Under the pieces are notes generated by a model, which saw only the letters and a program-made list of their open reading frames with translations, was not told the origin of the DNA and made no database searches. A program made the position numbers and the translations under genes. Below are positions 34,601 to 42,278 of a DNA stretch of 64,000 nucleotides, in pieces (position 1 is the first letter of the stretch; each line of letters begins with the position of its first letter). Origin of the DNA: JAYREN01 sp963663375 (GTDB lineage: Bacteria; Acidobacteriota; Holophagae; Holophagales; Holophagaceae); assembly GCA_963663375.1 (NCBI GenBank), contig OY760195.1:1364001-1428000 (forward strand), read 5' to 3'.

Positions 34601-35014
34601 GCCACCCTGCCGGACGCCTTCGCCGGGGCGCTCCTCGCCCTGTGGCTGGCGGGAGAGACCTGGAACATCAGCTCCATCGTGGGCATGATCGGGCTCTTCG
34701 GCGTGGCGGTGCAGAATAGCCTGGTGCTCATCACCCAGGCCAAGGGCCTCATGGAAGCAGGCGTGCCCTTCGAGGAGGCCCTGCGGGAGGCCAGTCTGGG
34801 CCGCGTGCGCCCCAAGCTAATGACCGCCGGGGCCGCCATCCTGGGTCTCATGCCCATGCTCTTCGGCTTCGGCGGTTCCGAGCTGGAGCGCCCCCTGGCC
34901 GTGGCCATGGTGGGCGGCCTCATCACCAGCACCCTCTTCACCCTGCTGGCCCTGCCCAGTTTCTACGCCTGGGTGGGAAACGGGAAAGAGGTGAAAGACC
35001 CAGGCGGCGCCTAA
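31673..35014 (+). CDS. RND efflux permease with an inserted repeat region
   Basis: Proton-driven inner-membrane pump of 1113 residues. RND features: a first helix followed by KRDLFPDMSLPVLSVLIQSPGRATPEL, the helix-IV region GLLVDAAVIMVENLAHRL, and a second half repeating the plan (TNFLPTLDERAFML, GGKIEEARETQRRLGIAIAAAL). Only one aspartate is in the helix-IV motif, closer to CzcA/CusA pumps than to AcrB. The periplasmic porter domain is interrupted at about residues 286-373 by three copies of a 27-residue repeat. The second ATG (31673) is better spaced from AGGGGAGG than 31667. The gene overlaps the adaptor. The sequence is otherwise intact. Confidence 0.9.
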   Translation: MATDIHAPEHRSLIRRWFDWLLPRKGWIFALSLAWGLAGLFTFLNLKRDLFPDMSLPVLSVLIQSPGRATPELELAVAQPTEQALGGMPGVRRVNTTVLPELVQVVVTFEGDTDPWRARQLVAERLSGVVGSFPTGTRPPLMTSASGRLHELMDIVLEGENVDPMRLRDHADQVLAPRLQSVPGVARVERLGGQERSLQITLIPEKVRSLGVSLERVMSALEESHQDLAAGVLEIQDKGWYMSVGNLAATPEEVRRLPLQAAKGMVTLGDVAEIREAPAFRRGLARHAVGAHAPGAEAEPHGIAKDDTSSKAHPANAEHEPEAGAEGHGIAKGDTTPVARPTNAEHEPGAGAEGHGIANGDTARRVGPMDGSHEDVSLRIVKQPTAATQDVAEGVRAAVAELKGELPEGMHLEVIYDQGRLVTHALNGVTLALLVGGIFVALVLIVLLGNVRGALLVLAVLPLATLGAAIPLHFAGLGLNAMTLGGLAISVGLLVDAAVIMVENLAHRLKEHAGSLEPRRVALTRAAAEVAPPILIAVLVILAVFIPLLSMGGIAGKLYAPLAVAVAASMTISLVLTFTLVPALVERFLPPGAALDEPRLVSALKRIYRPALDWAMRHGPLVRVLALGLTIPSIWLAVNLGTNFLPTLDERAFMLLSKIPAGSSLEAVDQANLHLDDRLKAIPGVGAVYRRSGRAEVTEDPCPITDSEVMVILNPDADESTVHREVLEAAEHMPFPVDVATPMQERIAEGIGGTPADIQVKLFNRDLEALRGVLPGLREQLARLEGVRSVTPDTPDPMPRWRAELDEEALRRLAVPRPLVARTLEAALQGLVSEARFEGPQRIERVVRFPNDGRISPENLKDTPLVLEDGRALTLGQVVRFEEASTPTLVRRESGQRRLGLNVRTTGDLGGTAKRIEQALAKVHLPKGTFVKLGGKIEEARETQRRLGIAIAAALALVVGLLYLALKCWREVLVVIATLPDAFAGALLALWLAGETWNISSIVGMIGLFGVAVQNSLVLITQAKGLMEAGVPFEEALREASLGRVRPKLMTAGAAILGLMPMLFGFGGSELERPLAVAMVGGLITSTLFTLLALPSFYAWVGNGKEVKDPGGA
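32528..32790. repeat. three in-frame 81-bp repeats with palindromes inside the RND gene
   Basis: Equivalent points recur at 32551, 32632 and 32713, an exact 81-bp (27-codon) period. Copies two and three encode NAEHEPEAGAEGHGIAKGDT and NAEHEPGAGAEGHGIANGDT; copy one is degraded. Copies two and three each carry a perfect hairpin, GGTATCGCC-(3)-GGCGATACC (32657-32677, 32738-32758). The region ends in a 10-bp palindrome pair, TGGGACCCAT-GG-ATGGGTCCCA (32769-32790). It lies between EAPAFRRGLAR and DVSLRIVKQ, which adjoin in normal RND pumps. Confidence 0.85.
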
Positions 35015-35033
35015 GGTTTTTCATCCATGAAAT

Positions 35034-35074
35034 AGATCAAGCCCCTTCAGAGATGACGGGGCCTGATCTTTTTT
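35034..35074 (+). terminator. terminator of the RND operon
   Basis: AGATCAAGCCCC pairs with GGGGCCTGATCT (one mismatch) over a 12-nt loop and runs into six T residues. It begins 20 bp after the RND stop, and is the most classical Rho-independent terminator in the window. Confidence 0.85.
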
Positions 35075-35095
35075 CCTCTAGAAGAAAGGAACGGC

Positions 35096-35938
35096 CTACT
35101 TCTTCACCCTCCATAGGGGATGCTCGAAGCTGAGGTAGAGAAACACGGCCCGCTCGCCTTTGCTGGGGCCAACGCCGATGGGCACGGCGATGCCCGGCAC
35201 GATCTGGAGGCCGTTCTCGAAGTTGATGGCGAAACGCAGGCCGGGGTTGATGTAGAAGCTGTTCACCCGCTCCTTCAGACCGGCCCCGGCCACGGTCTCG
35301 CCGCTGGAGTAGGCGAACTCCAGCATCACGTTGGCGTTGGGGTGGGCCAGCCAGACGAAGCTCTGGCCAAAGTTCCAGGCGGCGAGATCCGCCTTTTCGC
35401 CCACGGCGTTCTTGGCGTGGGGCGTATAGGTGGCGCCGAGATTCCAGTGCGTCACGAAAGACTTGGACAGCACCACACTGATGGGCAGGTTCACCTGATA
35501 GCCCAGGGCCCCATTGCCCCGGAATTGTTTCTCATCGCCCGTGGGCAGGATCAGTGAGAACCGGGGCGACACCGCCACCGTCGCATCGCCGTTGCCCAGC
35601 AATTGGTAGCGGTAGTTGAGGAGGATATCGCCCAGGGCCCGCTTGCCGTCCAGGGAGGCCTCCAGGCGCTGATAGGGCAGCGTGAAGCTGAGCTGGTGCG
35701 TCTCGTCGGGCACCGGCCACTCCTGGGTGAAGGTGTAGAGCCAATCCCTGCTCTGCCGGTACTTCGTGAAGGTGCTGATGTGCTGGATCACGCCCGGTTC
35801 CTGGTTGTAGGCCTCCTCCAGCAGGAAGGAGTTGTCCTGGATGACCTCCACCTTCTCTTCCTTGCGGGGCGCATCTTGCGCTCCGAGGATCAGCGAGGAG
35901 GAGAGGATCAGCGGGAGGGTGTGGTGGAGGCAGCTCAT
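35096..35938 (-). CDS. outer-membrane beta-barrel protein, transporter-like
   Basis: A 280-residue protein with a signal-like start (LPLILSSSLILGAQ) and amphipathic beta strands to a C-terminal barrel (FLYLSFEHPLWRVKK). The plan (HQLSFTLPYQRLEAS, LGDILLNYRYQLLG, SPRFSLILPTGDEKQF) resembles the MetA/phenol-degradation-type putative outer-membrane transporters. ATG 35938 is chosen for the signal peptide; a GTG at 35992 would add 18 residues in front of it. It is convergent with the RND operon. The ligand is unknown. Confidence 0.7.
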   Translation of the reverse strand: MSCLHHTLPLILSSSLILGAQDAPRKEEKVEVIQDNSFLLEEAYNQEPGVIQHISTFTKYRQSRDWLYTFTQEWPVPDETHQLSFTLPYQRLEASLDGKRALGDILLNYRYQLLGNGDATVAVSPRFSLILPTGDEKQFRGNGALGYQVNLPISVVLSKSFVTHWNLGATYTPHAKNAVGEKADLAAWNFGQSFVWLAHPNANVMLEFAYSSGETVAGAGLKERVNSFYINPGLRFAINFENGLQIVPGIAVPIGVGPSKGERAVFLYLSFEHPLWRVKK

Positions 35939-36137
35939 ATGTTGGTCTCTGGGATGAAGGGGTTGGAAAAACGCCAAGAGATTGAGTCTCACCTACACAC
36001 ACAAATTCACACAAGCCCTCCAGGGGCACTTGTGGATCCAGTCACCTTTCGGTCGTAAACGCCTTCCTTCAAAGAACCACCGCAATGGGATAACCTGGAC
36101 CAAAGCATCGTAAATCGATGCACCAGGAGCCCTGCCC

Positions 36138-38033
36138 ATGCGTCCTTCCCTTCGCGCCCTCAGCCTGAGTTCCCTCGCCCTCCTGCTTTCTGTCGCCGTG
36201 CGCGCCGACGAGGGCATGTGGACCTTCGACAACCTGCCCATGAAACAGATGAAGGCGAAGTATGACTTCGAGCCCAGCAAGGAATGGCTCGACCATGTCC
36301 GCCTCTCCGCCCTGCGCATGTCCGGGGGCAGCGCCTCCTTCGTGAGTGCCGACGGCCTGGTGCTCACCAATCACCACATGGGCCACGGCGCCATCCAGCA
36401 GGTGTCGGACAAGGACCATGACTACGTGGAGAACGGCTTCGTCGCCAAGACCCGCAAGAACGAGATCAAGGTGCCCGGCCTCGCCATGTATTCTCTGCTG
36501 GAAATGGAGAACGTGACGGCCCAGGTGGATCAGGCGGTGAAGCCCGAAATGAATGAGCAGCAGGCCGCCGCAGCCCGCAAGGAGGCCCTGGACAAGCTGG
36601 TGAAGGAGCAGACCGAACGCACCAAGCTGGTGTGCGAACCCGTGAGCCTCTACCAGGGCGGCCAGCTCTGGATCTACCGCTACAAGAAGCACGAGGATAT
36701 CCGTCTGGTCATGGCCCCGGAATACGCCGTAGCGGCCTTCGGCAAGGACTGGGACAACTTCACCTGGCCCCGGCACGATCTGGACTTCAGCCTCTTCCGC
36801 GTCTACGAGAACGGCAAGCCCTACAAGGCGCCCCACCACCTGACCTGGGCGAAGCAGGGCGCCGAGTACGGCGACATGACCTTCACCGTGGGCCATCCCG
36901 GCCGCACCAATCGCCTGATGACCCTGGCCCAGATGGAAGCCGACCGCGATGTCTTCGGCCCCCTGCGCATCAAGGGCCTGGACCGCGCCCGCAAGGCCCT
37001 GCACACCTATGCCGCCAAGGGCAAGGAAGAGGCCCGGCAGGTCTCGGGCCAGATCATGGGCACCGAGAATGGCTACAAGGTGACCGTGGGTGATACCGCG
37101 GGCCTTCAGGACAAGGTCGCCATGGCCCGCGTCGCCGCCGCTGAGAAGGAACTGCGCGAAAAGGTGGCCGCGGACTCCACCCTCAAGGCCCAGGCGGGCG
37201 AGAGCTGGACCAAGATCGAGGAGGCCCTCAAGGTGACCACCTCCTTGGCCAAGGAGATGGCCGCCATCGGCCAGATGAACCGCACCGCCGGCGGCATCAA
37301 GCGCCTGGGCACCGAGCCCATGCCGCCCGCCACCCGCGTGCAGATCCTGGCGACCCTCCAGGGCGTGCGCGAGGAACTGGGCACCGAGCACCCGCTGGTG
37401 AAGGCCCTGTTTCAGGGCAAGAGCGATGAAGAGATGCTGACCGGCCTGAAGGACGGCCTCTCCGAGGATTTCCAGAAGGCCGCCAAGGAAGTGACTCAGC
37501 GCAACCAGGCCGCCCAGGCCGTCATCTCCGAGCACCAGGTGCGCATCGCCAAGGCCCGCTTTGCGGTCTACGGCGCCTCCACCTATCCCGATGCCACGGG
37601 CACCCTGCGCCTCTCCTACGGCACCATCGAGACCTTCCCCATGGTGGGCACCCTGGCCCAGCCCTTCACCACCTTTGCCGGGCTCTATGACCGTCACTAC
37701 AGCTGGGGCGGCAACAAGGCCAAGGCCGAGGGCGGTTCCTGGGTCCTGCCGGAGCGCTGGCTCAAGCGCCGCGACAAGCTGAATCTCTTCACACCCTATA
37801 ACTACGTCACCACCAACGACATCACCGGCGGCAACTCCGGCAGCCCCATCGTGAACCGTAAGGGCGAAGTGGTGGGTCTGGCCTTCGACGGCAACATCGA
37901 GAGCCTGCCCGGCCGCTACTACTTCGATGGCCGCGCCAACCGCACCCTGTCCGTGGATACCCGCGGCATCGTGGAAGTGCTCACCAAGGTCTTCGACGCC
38001 CCGCACCTCGTCAAGGAACTCACGGGCAAGTAG
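36138..38033 (+). CDS. S46 dipeptidyl-peptidase, paralogue 1
   Basis: Periplasmic serine peptidase that would release dipeptides from peptide N-termini. It has a signal peptide ending before ADEGMWTFDNLP, the family's mature start. The predicted chymotrypsin-like triad is H80 (LTNHH), D216 (PRHDLDFSLF) and S567 (GGNSGSP). The residue 18 after the serine is G585, as in DPP7-type enzymes with broad hydrophobic preference; DPP11 has arginine there. At 631 residues it is about 55 shorter than its four neighbours, mainly in the helical domain between Asp and Ser. CAGGAG precedes the ATG. First of five tandem paralogues. Confidence 0.93.
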   Translation: MRPSLRALSLSSLALLLSVAVRADEGMWTFDNLPMKQMKAKYDFEPSKEWLDHVRLSALRMSGGSASFVSADGLVLTNHHMGHGAIQQVSDKDHDYVENGFVAKTRKNEIKVPGLAMYSLLEMENVTAQVDQAVKPEMNEQQAAAARKEALDKLVKEQTERTKLVCEPVSLYQGGQLWIYRYKKHEDIRLVMAPEYAVAAFGKDWDNFTWPRHDLDFSLFRVYENGKPYKAPHHLTWAKQGAEYGDMTFTVGHPGRTNRLMTLAQMEADRDVFGPLRIKGLDRARKALHTYAAKGKEEARQVSGQIMGTENGYKVTVGDTAGLQDKVAMARVAAAEKELREKVAADSTLKAQAGESWTKIEEALKVTTSLAKEMAAIGQMNRTAGGIKRLGTEPMPPATRVQILATLQGVREELGTEHPLVKALFQGKSDEEMLTGLKDGLSEDFQKAAKEVTQRNQAAQAVISEHQVRIAKARFAVYGASTYPDATGTLRLSYGTIETFPMVGTLAQPFTTFAGLYDRHYSWGGNKAKAEGGSWVLPERWLKRRDKLNLFTPYNYVTTNDITGGNSGSPIVNRKGEVVGLAFDGNIESLPGRYYFDGRANRTLSVDTRGIVEVLTKVFDAPHLVKELTGK

Positions 38034-38077
38034 CGCCTGTCCCCAATTTGCCAGCCACACCCTTCTTCGGAGCCAAG

Positions 38078-40147
38078 ATGCGAATCCCGATGCTTGTCGC
38101 CCTCCTCGCCGCGCTCGTTTCCCCAGGCGCCTTGCGCTCCGAAGAAGGGATGTGGACCTTCGACAACCTGCCCCTGAAGCAGATGCAGGCCAAGTACGGC
38201 TTTGCGCCGGACCAGGCCTGGCTGGATCACCTGCGGCTCTCCGTGGTGCGTTTTCCCGGCGCCACGGGCTCCTTCATCAGCCAGGATGGCCTGGTGATCA
38301 CCAATCACCATGTGGGCCGGGGCTGGACCCAGCGGGTCTCCGACAAGGATCACGACTACGTGAAGCACGGCTATGTGGCCCAGACCCGCGCCCAGGAGCT
38401 CAAGGTTCCGGGCCTGGAGCTCTACACCCTCATGACCATGGACAACGTCACCGACCGCGTGAACCAGGCGGTGAAGACCGGCATGTCCGAGAAGGAGGCC
38501 CTGAAGGCCCGGGAGCAGGTGCTGGAGACCATCAAGGACGAGATGCAGAAGAAGTCTGGCCTGCGCTGCGAAGAGGTGTCCCTCTACCAGGGCGGCGAGT
38601 GGTGGATCTACAGCTACCGGATCCATCGCGATGTGCGCCTAGTCATGGCCCCCGAAACCCAGATGGGCGCCTTCGGCGGCGATCCCGACAACTTCACCTA
38701 TCCCCGCCACGGCCTGGACATGACCTTCTTCCGGGTCTACGAGAACGACAAGCCCTACACCCCGCCCCACTACCTGAAATGGGCCAAGGCGGGCCTCAAG
38801 GCCGGGGATCTCACCCTGGTGACCGGTCACCCCGGGGGCACGGATCGCCAGATGACCTATGCGGAGATGATCTTCGCCCGGGACATCAGCCTGCCCCAGA
38901 CCCTGGAGACCATGACCAGCCGCAAGGCCATGTACCAGGCCTACGGCCAGCGTTCTCCCGAGCATGCCCGACAAGTCAACGACCGCATCTTCGGCATCGA
39001 GAATGGCTTCAAGGCCTTCGCGGGCGAACTGCGGGGCCTCAAGAATCCCGAGGCCATGGCCCGCATCGAGGCCGCGGAAAAGGCCTTTCAGGCCAAGGTG
39101 GCCAGTGACCCCAAGCTGAAGGCCTCCGCGGGCGAGAGCTGGCAGAAGATCGAGAAGGCCCTGCAGACCTCCCGGCGCTTCAGCAAAGAGAGCCGTTTCG
39201 TGGGCACCTGCGGCAGCGGTCTTTTGAGCAGCGCCTTGCGGATCCTGCGCATCACCGAGGAGGAGACCAAGGCCACGGATCAGCGCCTTCCGGAGTACAG
39301 CGAGGCCAGCCTGCCGGAGGCCAAACGGCGGCTCACGGTACCTTCGCCCTTCTTCCCCGAACTGGAGCTCCACCAGTTCACCTACGGCCTGAAGGAGGCC
39401 GCCGAGGGTCTCGGTGCGGATCATCCCTTCGTGAAGGCGATGCTCGGCGGCAAGACGCCCGAGGAGGTCGCCAAGGCCGCCGTGGAAGGCTCCAAGCTCC
39501 AGGATCCCAACCTGCGCAAGCAGTTGCTCGAGGGCGGCAAGAAGGCCGTGGACGCCAGCCAGGACCCCATGATCCTGCTGGCCCGCAAGCTCGACCCCAT
39601 GAGCCGCAAGCTGCGCAAGCAGCTGGAAGACGAAGTCGCCTCCGTGACCTCCGAGCACAGCGCCCGCATCGCCAAGGCCCGCTTCCAGGTGTACGGGAAA
39701 TCCGTCTACCCCGATGCCACCTTCACCCTGCGCCTCACCTACGGCGCCGTGGAGGGCTACGAGGCCAACGGCACCTTCATGCAGCCCTTCACCACCTTCG
39801 CAGGGCTCTATGATCGCGCGTGGGGCCAGGGCCCTGAGGCCTTCAACGGCGCCTGGGCCCTGCCCCAGCGGTGGCTGGAGCGCCGGAACAAGCTGGATCT
39901 GTCCACCCCTCTGAACTTCGTCCACACCGTGGACACCATCGGCGGCAACTCCGGTTCCCCCGTGGTGAACAAGGCCGGGGAGTTCACGGGCATCCTGCAC
40001 GATGGCAATACCGAGGGCCTGTCGGGCAATTACTACTTCGAGCCCAAGGTGAACCGCAGTATTTCGCTGGACGCCCGCGCCATCGTGGAATCCCTGGGCA
40101 AGATCTACGACGCCAACGACCTCGTCAAGGAAATCAAGGGCGAGTGA
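38078..40147 (+). CDS. S46 dipeptidyl-peptidase, paralogue 2
   Basis: Periplasmic S46 peptidase of 689 residues. The mature start reads SEEGMWTFDNLP after a signal peptide (MLVALLAALVSPGAL). The predicted triad is H78 (ITNHHVG), D214 (PRHGLDMTFF) and S625 (GGNSGSPVV). The S1-determining position (+18) is G643, but the preceding context is unusual, LHDGN instead of the FDGN of most copies. ATG 38078 with CGGAG is preferred to an upstream in-frame start at 38048. It lies 44 bp after paralogue 1. Confidence 0.93.
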   Translation: MRIPMLVALLAALVSPGALRSEEGMWTFDNLPLKQMQAKYGFAPDQAWLDHLRLSVVRFPGATGSFISQDGLVITNHHVGRGWTQRVSDKDHDYVKHGYVAQTRAQELKVPGLELYTLMTMDNVTDRVNQAVKTGMSEKEALKAREQVLETIKDEMQKKSGLRCEEVSLYQGGEWWIYSYRIHRDVRLVMAPETQMGAFGGDPDNFTYPRHGLDMTFFRVYENDKPYTPPHYLKWAKAGLKAGDLTLVTGHPGGTDRQMTYAEMIFARDISLPQTLETMTSRKAMYQAYGQRSPEHARQVNDRIFGIENGFKAFAGELRGLKNPEAMARIEAAEKAFQAKVASDPKLKASAGESWQKIEKALQTSRRFSKESRFVGTCGSGLLSSALRILRITEEETKATDQRLPEYSEASLPEAKRRLTVPSPFFPELELHQFTYGLKEAAEGLGADHPFVKAMLGGKTPEEVAKAAVEGSKLQDPNLRKQLLEGGKKAVDASQDPMILLARKLDPMSRKLRKQLEDEVASVTSEHSARIAKARFQVYGKSVYPDATFTLRLTYGAVEGYEANGTFMQPFTTFAGLYDRAWGQGPEAFNGAWALPQRWLERRNKLDLSTPLNFVHTVDTIGGNSGSPVVNKAGEFTGILHDGNTEGLSGNYYFEPKVNRSISLDARAIVESLGKIYDANDLVKEIKGE

Positions 40148-40168
40148 TCGCCTTTCCGGAGTGACGCC

Positions 40169-42238
40169 ATGAAGATGCAGAAGACCCTCCTGGGCGCCCT
40201 GGCGCTCTGCCTTTCCCTGCGTGCCGACGAGGGCATGTGGACCTTCGACAACCTGCCCCTGAAGAAGATGCAGGCCGCCTACGGCTTCAGCCCTGACCAG
40301 ATCTGGCTGGACCATGTGCGCCTCAGTGCCCTTCACTTCGGCGGCGGCAGCGGCTCCTTTGTCAGCGCCGACGGACTCGTGATCACCAACCATCACGTGG
40401 GTCGGGGCTGGGTCCAGCAGGTGAGCGGGCCCGGCGACAAGGACTACATCAAGCTGGGCTTCCTGGGCCGCACCCGGGCCGAGGAGCTCAAGATCCCCGG
40501 CATGACCCTGCGCACCCTGGTGCAGATGGAGAACGTCACCGACCTGGTGAACGCCAGCGTGAAGCCCGGCATGGGCGACAAGGAGGGCGCCGAGGCCCGG
40601 GAGCGCACGCTCAAGGCCCTGGTGGCCGAGCGGGACAAGGCCACCGGCCTCGCCTTCAGCCCCGTCACCCTCTACCAGGGCGGCGAGTTCTGGCTCTACG
40701 GCTACAAGGTGCACAAGGACATCCGCCTGGTGATGGCCCCCGAGGGCCAGATCGCCGCCTTCGGCGGGGATCCCGACAACTTCACCTATCCCCGCCATGA
40801 TCTCGACTTCACCCTCTTCCGCGTCTACGAGAACGACAAGCCCTACAAGCCCGATCACTTCCTGAAGTGGGGCACCGAGGGCGTGAAGCTGGGCGATCTC
40901 ACCCTGGTGGTGGGCCACCCCGGCAGCACCCAGCGCCTCAACACCTTCGCCCAGATGCTCTTCGCCCGGGACACCGCCCTGGCCACCCGCATCGCCACCA
41001 TGGAGCAGGCCCGCAAGAACATGCAGGACTACGCCGCCAAGTCCCCGGAGCACGCCCGGCAGGTGAAGACCCGCATCTACGGCATCGAGAACGGCCTCAA
41101 GGCCATGAAGGGCTACCTGAGCGGCTTCAAGCAGCCGGAGGCCATCGAGGCCATCCGGCAGAAGGAGGCCGCCTTCCGGCAGGAAGTGGCCAAGCATCCC
41201 GAGCTCCAGGCCAGCGCGGGCGAAAGCTGGACGAAGATCGAGCAGGCCCTCAGGGAATCCGCCACCCTCACCCGGGAAGCCCTCCTGGTGAACACCCGCG
41301 GGTCCGCCGCGCTGCAGACCGCCCTCACCCTCGTGCGGCTCATCGAGGAGCCCGCCAAGCCCGAAGCGGAGCGTCTCAAGGGCTTCCGCACCGAAGAAGA
41401 GCGCAAGGCGTCCTTGGAATCCCTGAAGCGCACCCCCCGGGGCGCCAACGCCGAGCTGGATCAGTTCACCCTCGAGAGGGCGCTGGAGGAAGTGGTCACG
41501 GGCCTCGAGCCTGGGCATCCCTTCCGCAAGGCCCTGCTGGGCGAGCGCACGCCTCAGGCTCTGGCCACCGTCCTGACTAATTCCAAGGTGACGGAAGAAC
41601 CCTTCCGCCAGGCCCTGCTCAAGGGCGGCCTGCACGCCCTGGCCGCCAGCGAGGATCCCGCCGTCCGCATCGTCCGCCAGATCAACCCCATGCTCGCCGC
41701 GCTCGCCCAGCGCCAGGAGAATGTCCAGGCCCTCATCGCCGAACATGCGGGACGCATCGCCAAGGCCCGCTTCGCCGTCTACGGCAAGAGCCTGTACCCG
41801 GACGCCACCCTCACCCTGCGCCTGACCTACGGCCCCGTGAAGAGCTACGCCGCCAACGGTACGCTGATCCAGCCCTTCACCACCTTCCATGGCCTCTTCG
41901 ACCGGGCCCTGGCCTGGGGCCCCGAGGCCGAGAAGGGCGCCTGGGCCCTGCCCCCACGATGGCTGGAGCGCAAGGACAAGCTCGACCTCGCCACGCCCTT
42001 CAACTTCGTGCACCAGGTGGACATCATCGGCGGCAACTCCGGCAGCCCCGTACTCAACACCAAGGGCGAATTCGTGGGCGTCATCTTCGACGGCAACATC
42101 GAAATGCTGCCGGGCAATTTCTTCTACGACGGCAGCGTGAATCGCGGCGTCACCCTGGATGCCCGCGCCATCCGCGAGGCCCTCGCCAAGGTCTACGACG
42201 CCTCCTTCCTGGTGGACGAACTGCTCGGCAAGCGGTGA
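40169..42238 (+). CDS. S46 dipeptidyl-peptidase, paralogue 3
   Basis: Periplasmic S46 peptidase of 689 residues with a signal peptide (MKMQKTLLGALALCLSLRA) and DEGMWTFDNLP. The predicted triad is H76, D213 (PRHDLDFTLF) and S624 (GGNSGSPVL), and the +18 residue is G642 in IFDGN, again the DPP7-like state. The gene lies 21 bp after paralogue 2, within the same likely transcript. CGGAG precedes the ATG. Confidence 0.93.
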   Translation: MKMQKTLLGALALCLSLRADEGMWTFDNLPLKKMQAAYGFSPDQIWLDHVRLSALHFGGGSGSFVSADGLVITNHHVGRGWVQQVSGPGDKDYIKLGFLGRTRAEELKIPGMTLRTLVQMENVTDLVNASVKPGMGDKEGAEARERTLKALVAERDKATGLAFSPVTLYQGGEFWLYGYKVHKDIRLVMAPEGQIAAFGGDPDNFTYPRHDLDFTLFRVYENDKPYKPDHFLKWGTEGVKLGDLTLVVGHPGSTQRLNTFAQMLFARDTALATRIATMEQARKNMQDYAAKSPEHARQVKTRIYGIENGLKAMKGYLSGFKQPEAIEAIRQKEAAFRQEVAKHPELQASAGESWTKIEQALRESATLTREALLVNTRGSAALQTALTLVRLIEEPAKPEAERLKGFRTEEERKASLESLKRTPRGANAELDQFTLERALEEVVTGLEPGHPFRKALLGERTPQALATVLTNSKVTEEPFRQALLKGGLHALAASEDPAVRIVRQINPMLAALAQRQENVQALIAEHAGRIAKARFAVYGKSLYPDATLTLRLTYGPVKSYAANGTLIQPFTTFHGLFDRALAWGPEAEKGAWALPPRWLERKDKLDLATPFNFVHQVDIIGGNSGSPVLNTKGEFVGVIFDGNIEMLPGNFFYDGSVNRGVTLDARAIREALAKVYDASFLVDELLGKR

Positions 42239-42278
42239 ATTCAGCTCTCGAAATCAACATTCCGTGAAGGATCACCCC

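Noticed and set aside
38639..42013. An 1124-codon open frame antisense to the S46 genes
   Set aside because: High GC at third positions of the S46 genes keeps the opposite strand open. The translation is low-complexity His/Gly/Leu/Val-rich and resembles no protein; the plus-strand genes have full motifs.
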